Below, in pieces: positions 43,633 through 53,300 of a stretch of DNA of 64,000 nucleotides (positions are counted from its first letter, which is position 1; every line of letters begins with the position of its first letter). Where the stretch lies: the NCBI RefSeq assembly GCF_002305855.1, contig NZ_CP022163.1, forward strand, positions 9,491,765-9,555,764, written 5' to 3'. A program made the translations under genes and the position numbers. Below the pieces are notes generated by a model. The model ran no database searches, was not told the DNA's origin, and saw only the letters and a list, made by a program, of their open reading frames with translations. This stretch comes from Melittangium boletus DSM 14713. GTDB taxonomy: Bacteria > Myxococcota > Myxococcia > Myxococcales > Myxococcaceae.

Positions 43633-45183
43633 ATGCGCGCGTCGCTCGCCCTCCACCTCGCCCTGTTCCGCCGCCAGAAGGCCCAGATCGCCCGGGTCAT
43701 CGAAGGACAGACGGCGGCCTTCCGCGCCTACGAGGCCCGCTACCGCCGCCGCACCTCCGAGTACCGGCGCGTGCTGCCCGCGCATGCCGTCTCCCAGCAG
43801 GTGCGCGCCTCGGACGTCGTCTATGTGGGTGACTACCACACGCTGCCGCTCGCCCAGGAAACGTACCTGGACCTCGTCGAGGGCGTGCGGGAGTCGGAAC
43901 GCCGGGTGGTGCTGGCGCTCGAGTGCGTGGAAGGCCGGCACCAGGCGTCCGTGGATGCCTACCTGGCGGGCCGGCTCGCCGAGCGCGTCCTGCTCTCGCG
44001 CCTGGGGCTCGGACCGGGACAAGGCTCCGGCTCGGGCCCCCGCGCGCTGCTCGCCTACGCGAAGCGTCATCGCCTCCAGGTGGTGGCCATCGACCGGCGG
44101 GCCCAGGGGGAACGTTCCCTGGAGTTGAGGGACGCCTACGCGGCGGAGCGCATCGCCCGCGCGCTGCGGGCCGGGGACCAGCCCCGCGTCCTCGTGCTCG
44201 TGGGCCAGTACCACGTGGCGCCCTGCCACCTGCCCGCCCAGGTGGAGCGGGCCCTGGGGGAAGCGTCCGGAGCGCGCTCGCTCGTGGTGTACCAGAACGC
44301 CGAGGGCGTCTACTGGCGGCTCGCCCGCGAGGGGAAGGTCGGCGCGGCCCAGGCGGTGGAGTTGCCCGATGGCGCGCTGTGCCTGCTCAACGCCTCGCCC
44401 GTGGTGTGCCAGCAGAGCTTCCTCGACTACCTGGAGGCGGAAGCCGGGGACTCACCGCTCGGGGAGCGCGGCGCCACGGAGCGATTCCGGGAGCTCGCGA
44501 GCCTCATCGGCCGGCTGGCGGGCGTCTCCGTGGGCCGGTGGCTCGACGACGCCGAGGTGGTGACGGCCGCGGACGAGGACGCGCTGGTGCGCATCCAGCA
44601 ACGGGGCCGCTTCACGCAAGGCGAGCTCGCGCAACTGCGCCGGCACATCCTCTCGCGCGAGAGCTGCTACATCCCCCGGGCACGCACCGCCTACCTGGCG
44701 TCGCTGTCGCTCAACCACGCGGCCGAGGAGGCGGCGCACTTCGTGCGGCACTGCGCCGTGGGAGACGCCATGGACGCGCCCCGCGGCGCCTCGGACGCCT
44801 TCTACGCGCGCTGCCTGGAGGAGGCGCTGGGCTTCTTCGGCTCCAAGCTGGTGAATCCGCGCCGCGGCTGCGTGGGCACCGGTGAGTGGGCCCTGCGCTT
44901 CGCCCAGGCACGGGGCGTGGAACGGCAGATCGCCGCGTTCGTGCTCGCGCACAAGGCCGCCGAGGTGGAGGTCCCGCACGAGGCGGTGAAGCTGCTGCCC
45001 CTGCGCAAGGATCGGCTCTTCCACGGCGTCAGCCACGCACTGGGCTACCTGCTCGGGGACGCGCTCTACCAGGGCTTCGATCAGGGGCTCGTGGACCGGA
45101 CCGAGGTGCGAGCCCTGTTCCGAAATCCCCTGGAGGACCCCCGGCTCACCTACTTCGACTGGGTGCGGCGCCTGTCGCGGTGA
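43633..45183 (+). CDS. ChaN/Tiki-superfamily haem-binding-like protein
   Basis: A 516-residue protein with the ChaN-type fold: VVYVGDYHTLPLAQETYLDLV, VVLALECVEGRHQASVDAYLAG and VLVLVGQYHVAPCHLPAQVE carry the conserved acidic and His positions of the haem-binding/TraB-Tiki superfamily. A C-terminal region of about 200 residues is extra. No signal peptide is visible. The ATG at 43633 leaves about 100 bp to the divergent receptor gene. Campylobacter ChaN works with a TonB receptor, giving a parallel for iron or haem handling, though this protein may differ in function. Confidence 0.72.
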   Translation: MRASLALHLALFRRQKAQIARVIEGQTAAFRAYEARYRRRTSEYRRVLPAHAVSQQVRASDVVYVGDYHTLPLAQETYLDLVEGVRESERRVVLALECVEGRHQASVDAYLAGRLAERVLLSRLGLGPGQGSGSGPRALLAYAKRHRLQVVAIDRRAQGERSLELRDAYAAERIARALRAGDQPRVLVLVGQYHVAPCHLPAQVERALGEASGARSLVVYQNAEGVYWRLAREGKVGAAQAVELPDGALCLLNASPVVCQQSFLDYLEAEAGDSPLGERGATERFRELASLIGRLAGVSVGRWLDDAEVVTAADEDALVRIQQRGRFTQGELAQLRRHILSRESCYIPRARTAYLASLSLNHAAEEAAHFVRHCAVGDAMDAPRGASDAFYARCLEEALGFFGSKLVNPRRGCVGTGEWALRFAQARGVERQIAAFVLAHKAAEVEVPHEAVKLLPLRKDRLFHGVSHALGYLLGDALYQGFDQGLVDRTEVRALFRNPLEDPRLTYFDWVRRLSR

Positions 45184-45207
45184 AGACGTGAGAGGATGCG
45201 CGGCGAC

Positions 45208-45666
45208 ATGAAACTCTGGGTGGACGCCGATGCCTGTCCTGGTCCCGTACGGGACATCCTCCTGCGCGCGTCTCAGCGTCTGCGCGTGCCCGTCGTCTTC
45301 GTGGCCAACAAACGCCTCACCCTGCCCCGCTCGGAGCTCGTTTCCACCGTGCAGGTAGGCGCCGGGCTCGACGTGGCGGACCAGCACATCGCCACGTCCG
45401 CCCAGGCCGGAGACCTGGCCGTCACCCAGGACATTCCCCTCGCGGCCCTGCTCGTGCCCAAGGGCGTCGTCGTCATCGATCCGCGCGGCGAGCTCTTCAG
45501 CGAGGAGAACATCTCCGAGCGCCTGTCCGTGCGGAACTTCATGCAGGAGTTGCGCGACAGTGGCGTGACGACCGGCGGTCCCAGCGGATTCTCCGCGCAG
45601 GACCGTCAGCAATTCGCCGCGGCCCTGGACCGCGAACTCACGCGCCTGCTCAAGGCGCGTCCGTGA
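45208..45666 (+). CDS. YaiI/YqxD family protein (UPF0178, PIN-like)
   Basis: A 152-residue protein, full length for the family. MKLWVDADACPGPVRDILLRA starts it, with the conserved Asp-x-Asp-Ala-Cys-Pro signature. VVFVANKRL, DVADQHIATSAQAGDLAVTQDIPLAALLV and GLFSEENI-like segments follow. The PIN-like aspartates suggest nuclease chemistry but function is unproven. The ATG at 45208 is preferred to the one at 45196, which lies on the agagg ribosome site. The 3' end overlaps the convergent FG-GAP gene by 17 bp. Confidence 0.9.
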   Translation: MKLWVDADACPGPVRDILLRASQRLRVPVVFVANKRLTLPRSELVSTVQVGAGLDVADQHIATSAQAGDLAVTQDIPLAALLVPKGVVVIDPRGELFSEENISERLSVRNFMQELRDSGVTTGGPSGFSAQDRQQFAAALDRELTRLLKARP

Positions 45667-48058
45667 ACGGAGGGAACACCAGGAGCCTGCCCGAGCGCAG
45701 CATCACGGCGAACTCGGCCCGTGCGTCCCCGAGCAGGTCCACGGACTTCACCCACGCCACGTCTCCCCCCGGGGAATAGGGCCTCGGCGAACCCCAGGTG
45801 TCGCGTGCCTCGCGAAGCACCACCCACAGTCCGGTGCCGTCTTCCGAGGTGGTGACGACGTCCGTGAGCCCATCCCCGTCCAGGTCCTCCCAGGCGAGCA
45901 CGGTCGCTCCCACGGGCAGCTCGCACGTCATGGGCGCGCGCAGCGACCCATGTCCATCACCGCCCAGCATCGTCCACTGACCCGGTGCCCTCCCCTGGGA
46001 GATCACGTCCGCCAGGCCATCGCCATCCACGTCCGCGACGCCCCGGAAGCCATGCTCGGGCAACCCATCCCAGAAGCCCAGCCCCGGCAACGTGCTCCCG
46101 TCCGAAGCCGTGGGATTGAGATTGAGCCCGAGCGTCTGATGAAGGATGTCCAACGTGCCATCCCCATTGAAGTCCCCGGCGAGTGGACGCCCATCGACCG
46201 TGCTGTGGTAGTCCTCCATGGAGGGGTTGTGCTCCATCAAGCTGTCCACCTTGAACTCGCCCCCGCCCCGGTTGGTGAGCCGCACGCCCCCCGAGTACCG
46301 CCCCGAGGTGGTCATCACCAGATCCACGCGCCCATCCCGGTTGAAGTCTCCCGCCAGCACCTCCCCGGAGGACAGACTCCTGCCCTGCTCCTGGTGCCGG
46401 GCGAAGGGCGCCTCCGCGTCGTTCCACCACAGGTCCTTGGAGTAGACCCGGTCCGCACGCCTCGGGTCTTGGGACACACTGGCGAGATCCGCGCGGCCAT
46501 CCCCATCGAAATCCCCGGCCGTGAGACTGACGACCGTCAGCTCCGACGCGATGTCGCGGAACGTGAACGCGCCCGCCTCGGAGGACAGCACCAGCCGGAT
46601 GCCCCGTTCCCGTAGCGCGAGCGCGAGCCCTGGACGTCCATGGCCCTCGAAGTCCCCCACCACCCCCATGAACGACGCTCTGCCCGTCTCCACGGTCACG
46701 AGGGGCGGCACGGACGGCGGTGAAGACCTCTCGCCCGAGGCCGCCACGACCGGACAGGCCATGGGCATGGGGGGCGTCAGCAGGGGCTGCTCCGGTACGG
46801 CATACACGGAGACGGTGTTGTCCTCCGCCTCGGCCACCAGCAGTTCCGGGCGGCCGTCACCGTCCAGATCCGCGGTGGCGGCGGCACTCGGCGCCCGGCC
46901 CACCGCCATCCGTCCCAGGGACACGAGTGCTCCATCCCCTCGCCCCTTCAACAGGGACACCGACGCCTCCGCGCGATGCAGGGCCACCACATCGGCGAAG
47001 CCATCCGCGTCCAGATCCACCACCGCGATCTCCCCGACCTCGGCGTCCAACCGCAGGGAGAAGGGCTCGAAGAAGCGTCCCCCACCCTCGCCGAGGAAGA
47101 CCCAGAGCCGCTCCGTGTCCGCCGCGATCACGTCTTCATGGCCATCCCGGTTGAAGTCCGCCGTGTCCAGGGAGTGGAAGGAGTGAAACGGCCGCAACGA
47201 GCCCGAGGGCTCCAGACTCCCCGAGGGCGTTCCCAGGAACACGTGAGCCCGCCAGTCGGCCTGGGCCCGCTCGAGGTTGAAGACCACATCCAGTAGGCCG
47301 TCCTCGTTGAAGTCCGCGACCACCGCCCGGGGCTCCTCGGGCGCATCCGCCGACCCCAGGCGCATGCCGGGGAGCGGAACGGGGATGGACTCGAACCGCC
47401 CGGAGCCAGAATGGCGCGCCAGGAGAAAATCCGGTGCCTCCACGGGGAGGACCCAGTCAAAGGGTCCCGTCGCGAACCAGAGAGCGGAGCCCCCCTCCGC
47501 TCCGTCCGTGCGCAGACCCAGGCTGGAGACGCTGCCTTCGCCCACGGAGGGCTGCGACGACGGCAGGAAGGAGCCATCACCCCGGCCGAGCAACACCTGG
47601 GCACCAAACCGGGTCCCCAACACGACATCCAGATGGCCATCGCCGTCCACGTCTCCCACGACGACGCGGCCCGAGGAGCTTTCCAGACGCAGGCCCCCGT
47701 CGGCTCTCGTCACGAGCCCACCCCGTCCATCATTGAGCAGGACATGGAACCGGCCCTTGCGGGTCACATACGGGCTCTGGAAGTTGCGGCCCTCGGCGTT
47801 GACGGCGACATCCGGCACGCCATCCCCGTTGAAATCCCCCACCGCGAGCCCCTCCGGGGAGACCCCCCCGTGAAACGATGCGCGCAGCCAGGGACGGCGC
47901 ACCTCCTCCATCGATGGAGGCGGCTGTGTGCCGGAACCGTTGGGCTCGGGCACGGCAACGGGCGGCTCGTTTCTCGTGCTCGCCTCCCAACACCCCACGG
48001 ACAGCCCCGCTCCCAACAGTCCCACTCGGGTCCACGCGCCCCAGTCACGTCGCTTCAT
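45650..48058 (-). CDS. FG-GAP/VCBS-repeat surface lipoprotein
   Basis: An 802-residue lipoprotein from the ATG at 48058: MKRRDWGAWTRVGLLGAGLSVGC gives the lipobox. The mature part is a long run of FG-GAP repeats, for example VGDFNGDGVPDVAVN, VGDVDGDGHLDVVLG, VADFNEDGLLDVVFN, TADFNRDGHEDVIAA and AGDFNGDGTLDIL. Each has a DxDxDGxxD calcium-binding loop, forming an integrin-like beta-propeller. It is likely a Ca-dependent surface adhesin or matrix protein. No catalytic motif is seen. Confidence 0.85.
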   Translation of the reverse strand: MKRRDWGAWTRVGLLGAGLSVGCWEASTRNEPPVAVPEPNGSGTQPPPSMEEVRRPWLRASFHGGVSPEGLAVGDFNGDGVPDVAVNAEGRNFQSPYVTRKGRFHVLLNDGRGGLVTRADGGLRLESSSGRVVVGDVDGDGHLDVVLGTRFGAQVLLGRGDGSFLPSSQPSVGEGSVSSLGLRTDGAEGGSALWFATGPFDWVLPVEAPDFLLARHSGSGRFESIPVPLPGMRLGSADAPEEPRAVVADFNEDGLLDVVFNLERAQADWRAHVFLGTPSGSLEPSGSLRPFHSFHSLDTADFNRDGHEDVIAADTERLWVFLGEGGGRFFEPFSLRLDAEVGEIAVVDLDADGFADVVALHRAEASVSLLKGRGDGALVSLGRMAVGRAPSAAATADLDGDGRPELLVAEAEDNTVSVYAVPEQPLLTPPMPMACPVVAASGERSSPPSVPPLVTVETGRASFMGVVGDFEGHGRPGLALALRERGIRLVLSSEAGAFTFRDIASELTVVSLTAGDFDGDGRADLASVSQDPRRADRVYSKDLWWNDAEAPFARHQEQGRSLSSGEVLAGDFNRDGRVDLVMTTSGRYSGGVRLTNRGGGEFKVDSLMEHNPSMEDYHSTVDGRPLAGDFNGDGTLDILHQTLGLNLNPTASDGSTLPGLGFWDGLPEHGFRGVADVDGDGLADVISQGRAPGQWTMLGGDGHGSLRAPMTCELPVGATVLAWEDLDGDGLTDVVTTSEDGTGLWVVLREARDTWGSPRPYSPGGDVAWVKSVDLLGDARAEFAVMLRSGRLLVFPPFTDAP

Positions 48059-48211
48059 CGGCCTGTCCTCGCTCGGTCCGTGTGGACAGGTGCGCATTCT
48101 CGGAAAAACCCGCAAGACGGCCGAGGCGCACGGCGTCCTCTACTCTCCTCTTCCGGGTGTGAGTGCCGCTCTGCCAAGTTGAGTGCTCGACCCGCCGTGG
48201 GGAGGCAACAC

Positions 48212-49795
48212 ATGAAGATGAAGGAGCGCGTGGAGAGGCTGGAAGAGCAGCGCCGCCGCAACGAGGGCCTGGGAGGCCCCGAGCGCATCGAGCGCCAGCA
48301 CGCCAAGGGCAAGCTGACGGCCCGCGAGCGCCTGCGGCTGCTCTTCGACGCGAACACCTTCGAGGAAATGGGTCTCCTGGCGGGCGCGGAAGGCAACCTG
48401 CCCGAGGAGGAAGATCCGAGCCGGCCCTCGCCCGCGGACGGCGTCATCACCGGCGTGGGGGAGATCGACGGCCGGCCCGTGGCGGTGGCCGCCTATGACT
48501 TCACGGTGTTCGGCGGCTCCATCGGCACGGTGGGCGAGCGCAAGGTGGCGCGCATGAGGGATCTGGCGCTCAAGAACCGCATTCCCCTGGTCTGGCTGGT
48601 GGACTCGGCGGGGGCGCGGCTGGAGGCGGGCGGAGACATCGATCCCCGGCGCCTGGCGGGCTTCGCGGACACGGGCTACCTGTTCCGCGAGCAGGTGGTG
48701 ATGAGCGGCGTGGTGCCGCAGGTGGCCGCCATGGTGGGCCCCGGCGCGGCGGGCACGGCCTACATCCCGGCGCTGGCGGACTTCCTGCCCATGGTGAAGG
48801 GCACGAGCTCACTCGCCATCGGCGGACCCTACCTGGTGGAGTCCGTGGTCGGCGAGAAGGTGACGGAGGAAGAGCTGGGCGGCTCCAAGGTGCACAACGA
48901 GCAGTCGGGCGTGGCGGACGCCGAGTATCCAGATGACACCGCGTGCCTCACCGCCATCCGCGAGTACCTGTCCTTCTTCCCCTCGCATTGCGAGGAGCGG
49001 CCTCCGCGCCGGCCCTCGGCGGACCCGTTCGACCGGCGCGACGAGGCCCTGCTCACGGTGGTGCCGGAGAGCCCCCGCCAGGCGTTCGACATGCACAAGG
49101 TCATCCTGTCGCTCGTGGATGACCGGAAGTTCTTCCCCCTCAAGCCCCGCTTCGCGCGCAACCTCATCACGGGGCTGGCGCGCATCGACGGCTACCCCGT
49201 GGGCGTGGTGGCCAACAACTCCATGTTCCTGGGCGGCATCCTGGACGTGAACGCCGCGGACAAGGCGGCGCGCTTCATCAACCTGTGTGACGCCTTCCAG
49301 GTGCCGCTGCTGTTCCTGCAGGACGTCCCGGGCTTCATGGTGGGCTCCAAGGTGGAGCAGCAGGGCATCATCCGGCACGGCGCGAAGATGATGTACGCGG
49401 CGGCGAGCGCCACCGTGCCCAAGTTCACCGTGGTGGTGCGCAAGGGCTACGGCGCGGGTTACTACGTGATGAACGGGCGGGCCTTCGAGCCGGACCTGCT
49501 CGTGGCCTGGCCGGGCGCGGAGATTGGCGTCATGGGTCCCGAGGGCATGGTGTCCATCGCGGCGCGCAAGCAGTTGCAGGCGGCGGGCAGCCCCGAGGCC
49601 GCCGAGGCGATGAAGAAGGAATTGGCGGACGGCTTGCGCCAGCACATCCGCATCGAGCGCACGGCGGCCATGGCCATGGTGGACGATGTGGTGGATCCCC
49701 GGGACACGCGGCGGCTGCTCGCGCGCGCCCTCAAGCGCACCGCGAACAAGAAGGTGGAGCGCCCCTTCCGCCGCCGGGAAATCTCCCCCGTCTGA
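48212..49795 (+). CDS. Acyl-CoA carboxylase beta subunit (carboxyltransferase)
   Basis: A 527-residue biotin-dependent carboxyltransferase of the propionyl/methylcrotonyl-CoA class. MKMKERVERLEEQRRRNEGL, HAKGKLTARERLRLLFDANTF, the first crotonase fold with SIGTVGERKVARMRDLA, and the second with GGILDVNAADKAARFINLCD and DVPGFMVGSKVEQQGI. The GYGAGYYVMNGRAFEPDLL segment is also family-typical. A ggggagg ribosome site precedes the ATG. The biotin carboxylase/carrier subunit is not in the window, so it acts with a partner encoded elsewhere. Substrate chain length uncertain. Confidence 0.9.
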   Translation: MKMKERVERLEEQRRRNEGLGGPERIERQHAKGKLTARERLRLLFDANTFEEMGLLAGAEGNLPEEEDPSRPSPADGVITGVGEIDGRPVAVAAYDFTVFGGSIGTVGERKVARMRDLALKNRIPLVWLVDSAGARLEAGGDIDPRRLAGFADTGYLFREQVVMSGVVPQVAAMVGPGAAGTAYIPALADFLPMVKGTSSLAIGGPYLVESVVGEKVTEEELGGSKVHNEQSGVADAEYPDDTACLTAIREYLSFFPSHCEERPPRRPSADPFDRRDEALLTVVPESPRQAFDMHKVILSLVDDRKFFPLKPRFARNLITGLARIDGYPVGVVANNSMFLGGILDVNAADKAARFINLCDAFQVPLLFLQDVPGFMVGSKVEQQGIIRHGAKMMYAAASATVPKFTVVVRKGYGAGYYVMNGRAFEPDLLVAWPGAEIGVMGPEGMVSIAARKQLQAAGSPEAAEAMKKELADGLRQHIRIERTAAMAMVDDVVDPRDTRRLLARALKRTANKKVERPFRRREISPV

Positions 49796-49885
49796 GCAGG
49801 CGCCCCCCAAGCGAGCGCCTGGTGTCGACTCCCGGGTGGGTGACTACCTCAGCCGGGACGTTGCTCGATCACGGAGGGTAGGACC

Positions 49886-50287
49886 ATGGACGTCAACGAG
49901 GTCATCGACAGGGCGCGCGACGCCATCAACGTCCGGCGCATCTTCGGAGAGCCCATCCAACAGGAGGGAACGACGCTCATCCCCGCCGCGTGGGTGAGCG
50001 GAGGAGGAGGCGGCGGCAGCGGCGAGGGTCCAGCCACCGAGGGAGCGAAGGGGGCCGAAAACGCCAGCAAGGGCCAGGGCAGCGGCTTCGGCCTGCGGGC
50101 CCGACCCGCGGGCGCCTTCGTCATCAAGAATGGGACGGTGCGCTGGCTGCCCGCGGTGGATGTCAACCGCATCATCCTGGGGGGCCAGGTGCTCGCGGGC
50201 ATCTTCCTGCTCACGCTCGGCCGGGGACTGGTGCGCCGCTTGCTCCAAGAGGCCAGACCCCTGCGCCGTAGGCGGTTCGCGAGGTGA
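49886..50287 (+). CDS. GerW/YtfJ-like protein
   Basis: A 133-residue protein. The N-terminus VNEVIDRARDAINVRRIFGEPI and a beta-rich core with TTLIPAAWVSGGGGGGSGEG match the Spore_YtfJ (GerW) family. A Gly/Ser/Lys-rich middle of about 30 residues leads to ARPAGAFVIKNGTVRWLPAVDVNRI, then a C-terminal helix (ILGGQVLAGIFLLTLG) and Arg-rich tail. In Bacillus the family affects spore germination. Here it could act at the membrane; function in myxobacteria is unknown. Confidence 0.75.
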   Translation: MDVNEVIDRARDAINVRRIFGEPIQQEGTTLIPAAWVSGGGGGGSGEGPATEGAKGAENASKGQGSGFGLRARPAGAFVIKNGTVRWLPAVDVNRIILGGQVLAGIFLLTLGRGLVRRLLQEARPLRRRRFAR

Positions 50288-50309
50288 GGCGCCCTCGCGC
50301 CCCGCCTCA
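50285..50309. terminator. Short hairpin between convergent GerW-like and NRPS genes
   Basis: Arms tgaggcg (50285-50291) and cgcctca (50303-50309) overlap both stop codons. It is weak and lacks a T-run, so it is only a possible shared terminator. Confidence 0.3.
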
Positions 50310-53300
50310 GGCCGTCTTCCCCGCGCTTCCCACGAGCCGCTCCAACCCCAGGATGGTCGGCTCGCGGTAGAAGTCCTTGAGCACCACCCGGACGCCCAAC
50401 CGCTGCGTCACCAACGTCAGCAGCCGGATCGCCTTGAGCGACTGGCCCCCCAGGTAGAAGAAGTCGTCGCCAATCCCGACCTTCTCGACGCTCAGCACGT
50501 CCCGGAAGAGCTCCGCGAGGGTGTGCTGCAACGGGTTCTGGGGCGGCGCGGTCTGCCCCGCCTGCCAGCGGACCTCGGGGAGCTTCCGCTCGTCGATCTT
50601 CCCACCGGGCGTCCTCGGCATCTTCGCGACGAAGCGCAGCTGCTCCGGAATCATGTACTCGGGAAGGGAATCCGCCAGGAACGTCCGGAGCTCGCGCTTG
50701 CCGAGAGGCGCCCACGCCGGGCCCTGGTAGGAGTCGGCGAAGTGCTGGTACCAGATGCTCGGCTCGTCGTACTCGCCCACATCCTTCTCCAGATCGATGC
50801 GCACGGGCCCCATCCCTCCGGGGACGTGGTACTCGCCCGAGACCGGGAAGCGCATCTCCGTCCAGCACTCCCACTGCGCCACCGTACCGACCACGCGCTG
50901 GGAGCGAGGCTCGATGCCCAGGGGCCGTCCGCCCACGCGCTCGTGAATGCGCAGCCAGGCATCCTCCGGCAGCCCATCCGCACGGCGCTTCTCGCACCAC
51001 TCCGTGAAGCTCAGCTCGGGATGGTTGCTCTTGCCCGTGGGCCGCACCGGCACGATGGCGCGCGCGAGCCCCATTCCACGAGTGAGTGCCTTGAATCCCT
51101 CCAGCACGCAGCTCGCGAGGCCTCGGCTCTGGTGGGACGGGAGCACCACGCCCGTCAAGATGAGCAGGGTGTCCGGCGCCAGGGCTCTGTCCGCGGACAA
51201 GGCTCGCTCCAGCGCGGCGCTCCATCCGGACGGCAGGGTGGACACCTCGCCCGACCAGCGCGAGGGCACCGCATTGCCCGCGGCGACGACCTGGTCCGCC
51301 TCATCGACCAGCGCGAACTGGTACTCGGGGAACTCGGTCCAGATGCGCGGCCAGAGAACCTTGACCGACGAGTCCCCGGCGAAGAACTGGGGCCAGGACT
51401 CGAGGTGCGCCGCTTCCATCTGCCGCAGCAGCTCCGGACGCTGCGCCAGCGTGAAGAGACGGTAGGTCGCGCCCTGCGCGGTGAAGCCGTTGAACGCCTC
51501 CGAAAGCTCGAGGTAGGCCAGCAGCCGCTCACTGCCGCTGTCGAGGTCCACCGCCTTCACCACACAGCTCGTGATGGAGGGATGGGCACTCAACCGCGCG
51601 TTGATCTCCTCCAACTCCACGCGGTTGCCTCGGATCTTGACCTGCTTGTCGCTCCGGCCCAGGTAGTAGACCGTGCCCTCGGCGTCGTACTTGCCGACAT
51701 CCCCCGTGCGATAGAGCCGCAGCGGCTCCGCTCCGTCCAGGGAGTGGGACAGGAACACCTCGGCGGTGCGCTGGGGGTCCCCCAGGTATCCGCGCGCCAG
51801 ACCCGGCGACGCCACGTAGATGTCGCCCGTCACCCCGATGGGCACGGGCCGCAGACGGCGATCCAGGATGAACAGGCGTGCGTTGTCGATGGGCCGCCCG
51901 ATGGGAACGATGGCGCCCTCGAAGTCGCGGCTGCAATCGAACGTCGAGGCATCGACCGTCACCTCGGTCGGACCGTAGTGGTTCATCAGGCGCCCGCCGA
52001 AGACGCGAAGCAGCTTGTCGCGAACCTCCCGGTGAAGCGCGGCGCCACCGACGATGGTCAGCCGCAGCCGCTCCAGCGGGGAGAACGACCCGGCGGCACG
52101 CGCGTCCGCCACGGCGGCGAGGAAGAGCGGCACGCCCTGGAGGACGGACACCCCATGGCGGCTCAGCAGCTCATTCACCTGGGCGGGATCCGTCCGCTGC
52201 TCGCTGGAGGCGATGGCCACACGGGCTCCAGACACCAGCGGCCAGAAGATCTCCACGATCGAGGCGTCGAACACGTACGAACTCGTCATCAGGACGCAGT
52301 CCGTCCGCTCCAGCGTGTACCGCCGTTGCAGGAACTCCAGGTAGTTCACCAGACCCTGGTGTTCGATCTCGATCCCCTTGGGCAGACCCGTGGTCCCCGA
52401 GGTGTAGATGACGTAGGCCACGTCCCCCGGGGTCGCCCGCACCGGGGGCCGCGACACCTCGCGGCCAGAGGCGGGGCTCCAGGTGCCCGGGGCATCCAGG
52501 AGCAGCGGCGCCACCCCACCCGCCTCCACCTTCTCGCGAAGGGCGGACACGGTGAGCACCTGACGGATCCCCGAATCGGCGAGGATCGCCCGAATGCGCG
52601 CCTCGGGGTAGTCGGGCAGCAACGGAACGTAGGCCGCGCCCGTGCCGAGGATGCCCACCAGGCTCGCGAGCAGTTCGAACGAGGGCTCGAGCAAGACACC
52701 GACCCGGTCGCCCTGGCGGACGCCACGCGCGGTGAGTTCGCCACCGATCTGAAGTGCCCGGTGCTGGAGCTGCGCGTAGGTGTAGCGGTGCTCCCCTTCG
52801 AGCACGGCGATCTCCTCGGGGACCGCCGCGGCACGCTGGGCGATCAGGTGCGCCACCGTCACCTCGCGCGAGAAGGGCACCTGGGTCTGGTTGAACTCCG
52901 TGAGCAGACGCCGCGCCTCGGCTCCAGGCATCAGGCCGTAATCCCACAGGGACTGGTCCGGAGTGTTCAGGACCTCGTTCACCAGGAAGATGAACTCACG
53001 CAACATCCGCTGGGCGGTGGGCCGCTCGAACAGGCGCGAGTTGTAGTTGAGCGCCAGCGAGACGTCGTCGCCGAACTGGTCCACCACGAGCGTCAGATCG
53101 AACCGCGCCGTGGTCCACTCCGCTCCATGCATCCGCTCGTCGAGCGAGATCTTGACCCCTTCCAGGTGGAAGTGGTCGAGGATGGACGTCTTGTTGTTCT
53201 GCACGCCGTACATGACCGAGAACAACCGGGGCCGCGACAGATCCTTGGGCAGCGGGAGCTGTTCGATGAGCAGGTTGCTCGGGTAGCCATGGTTCTCGTA

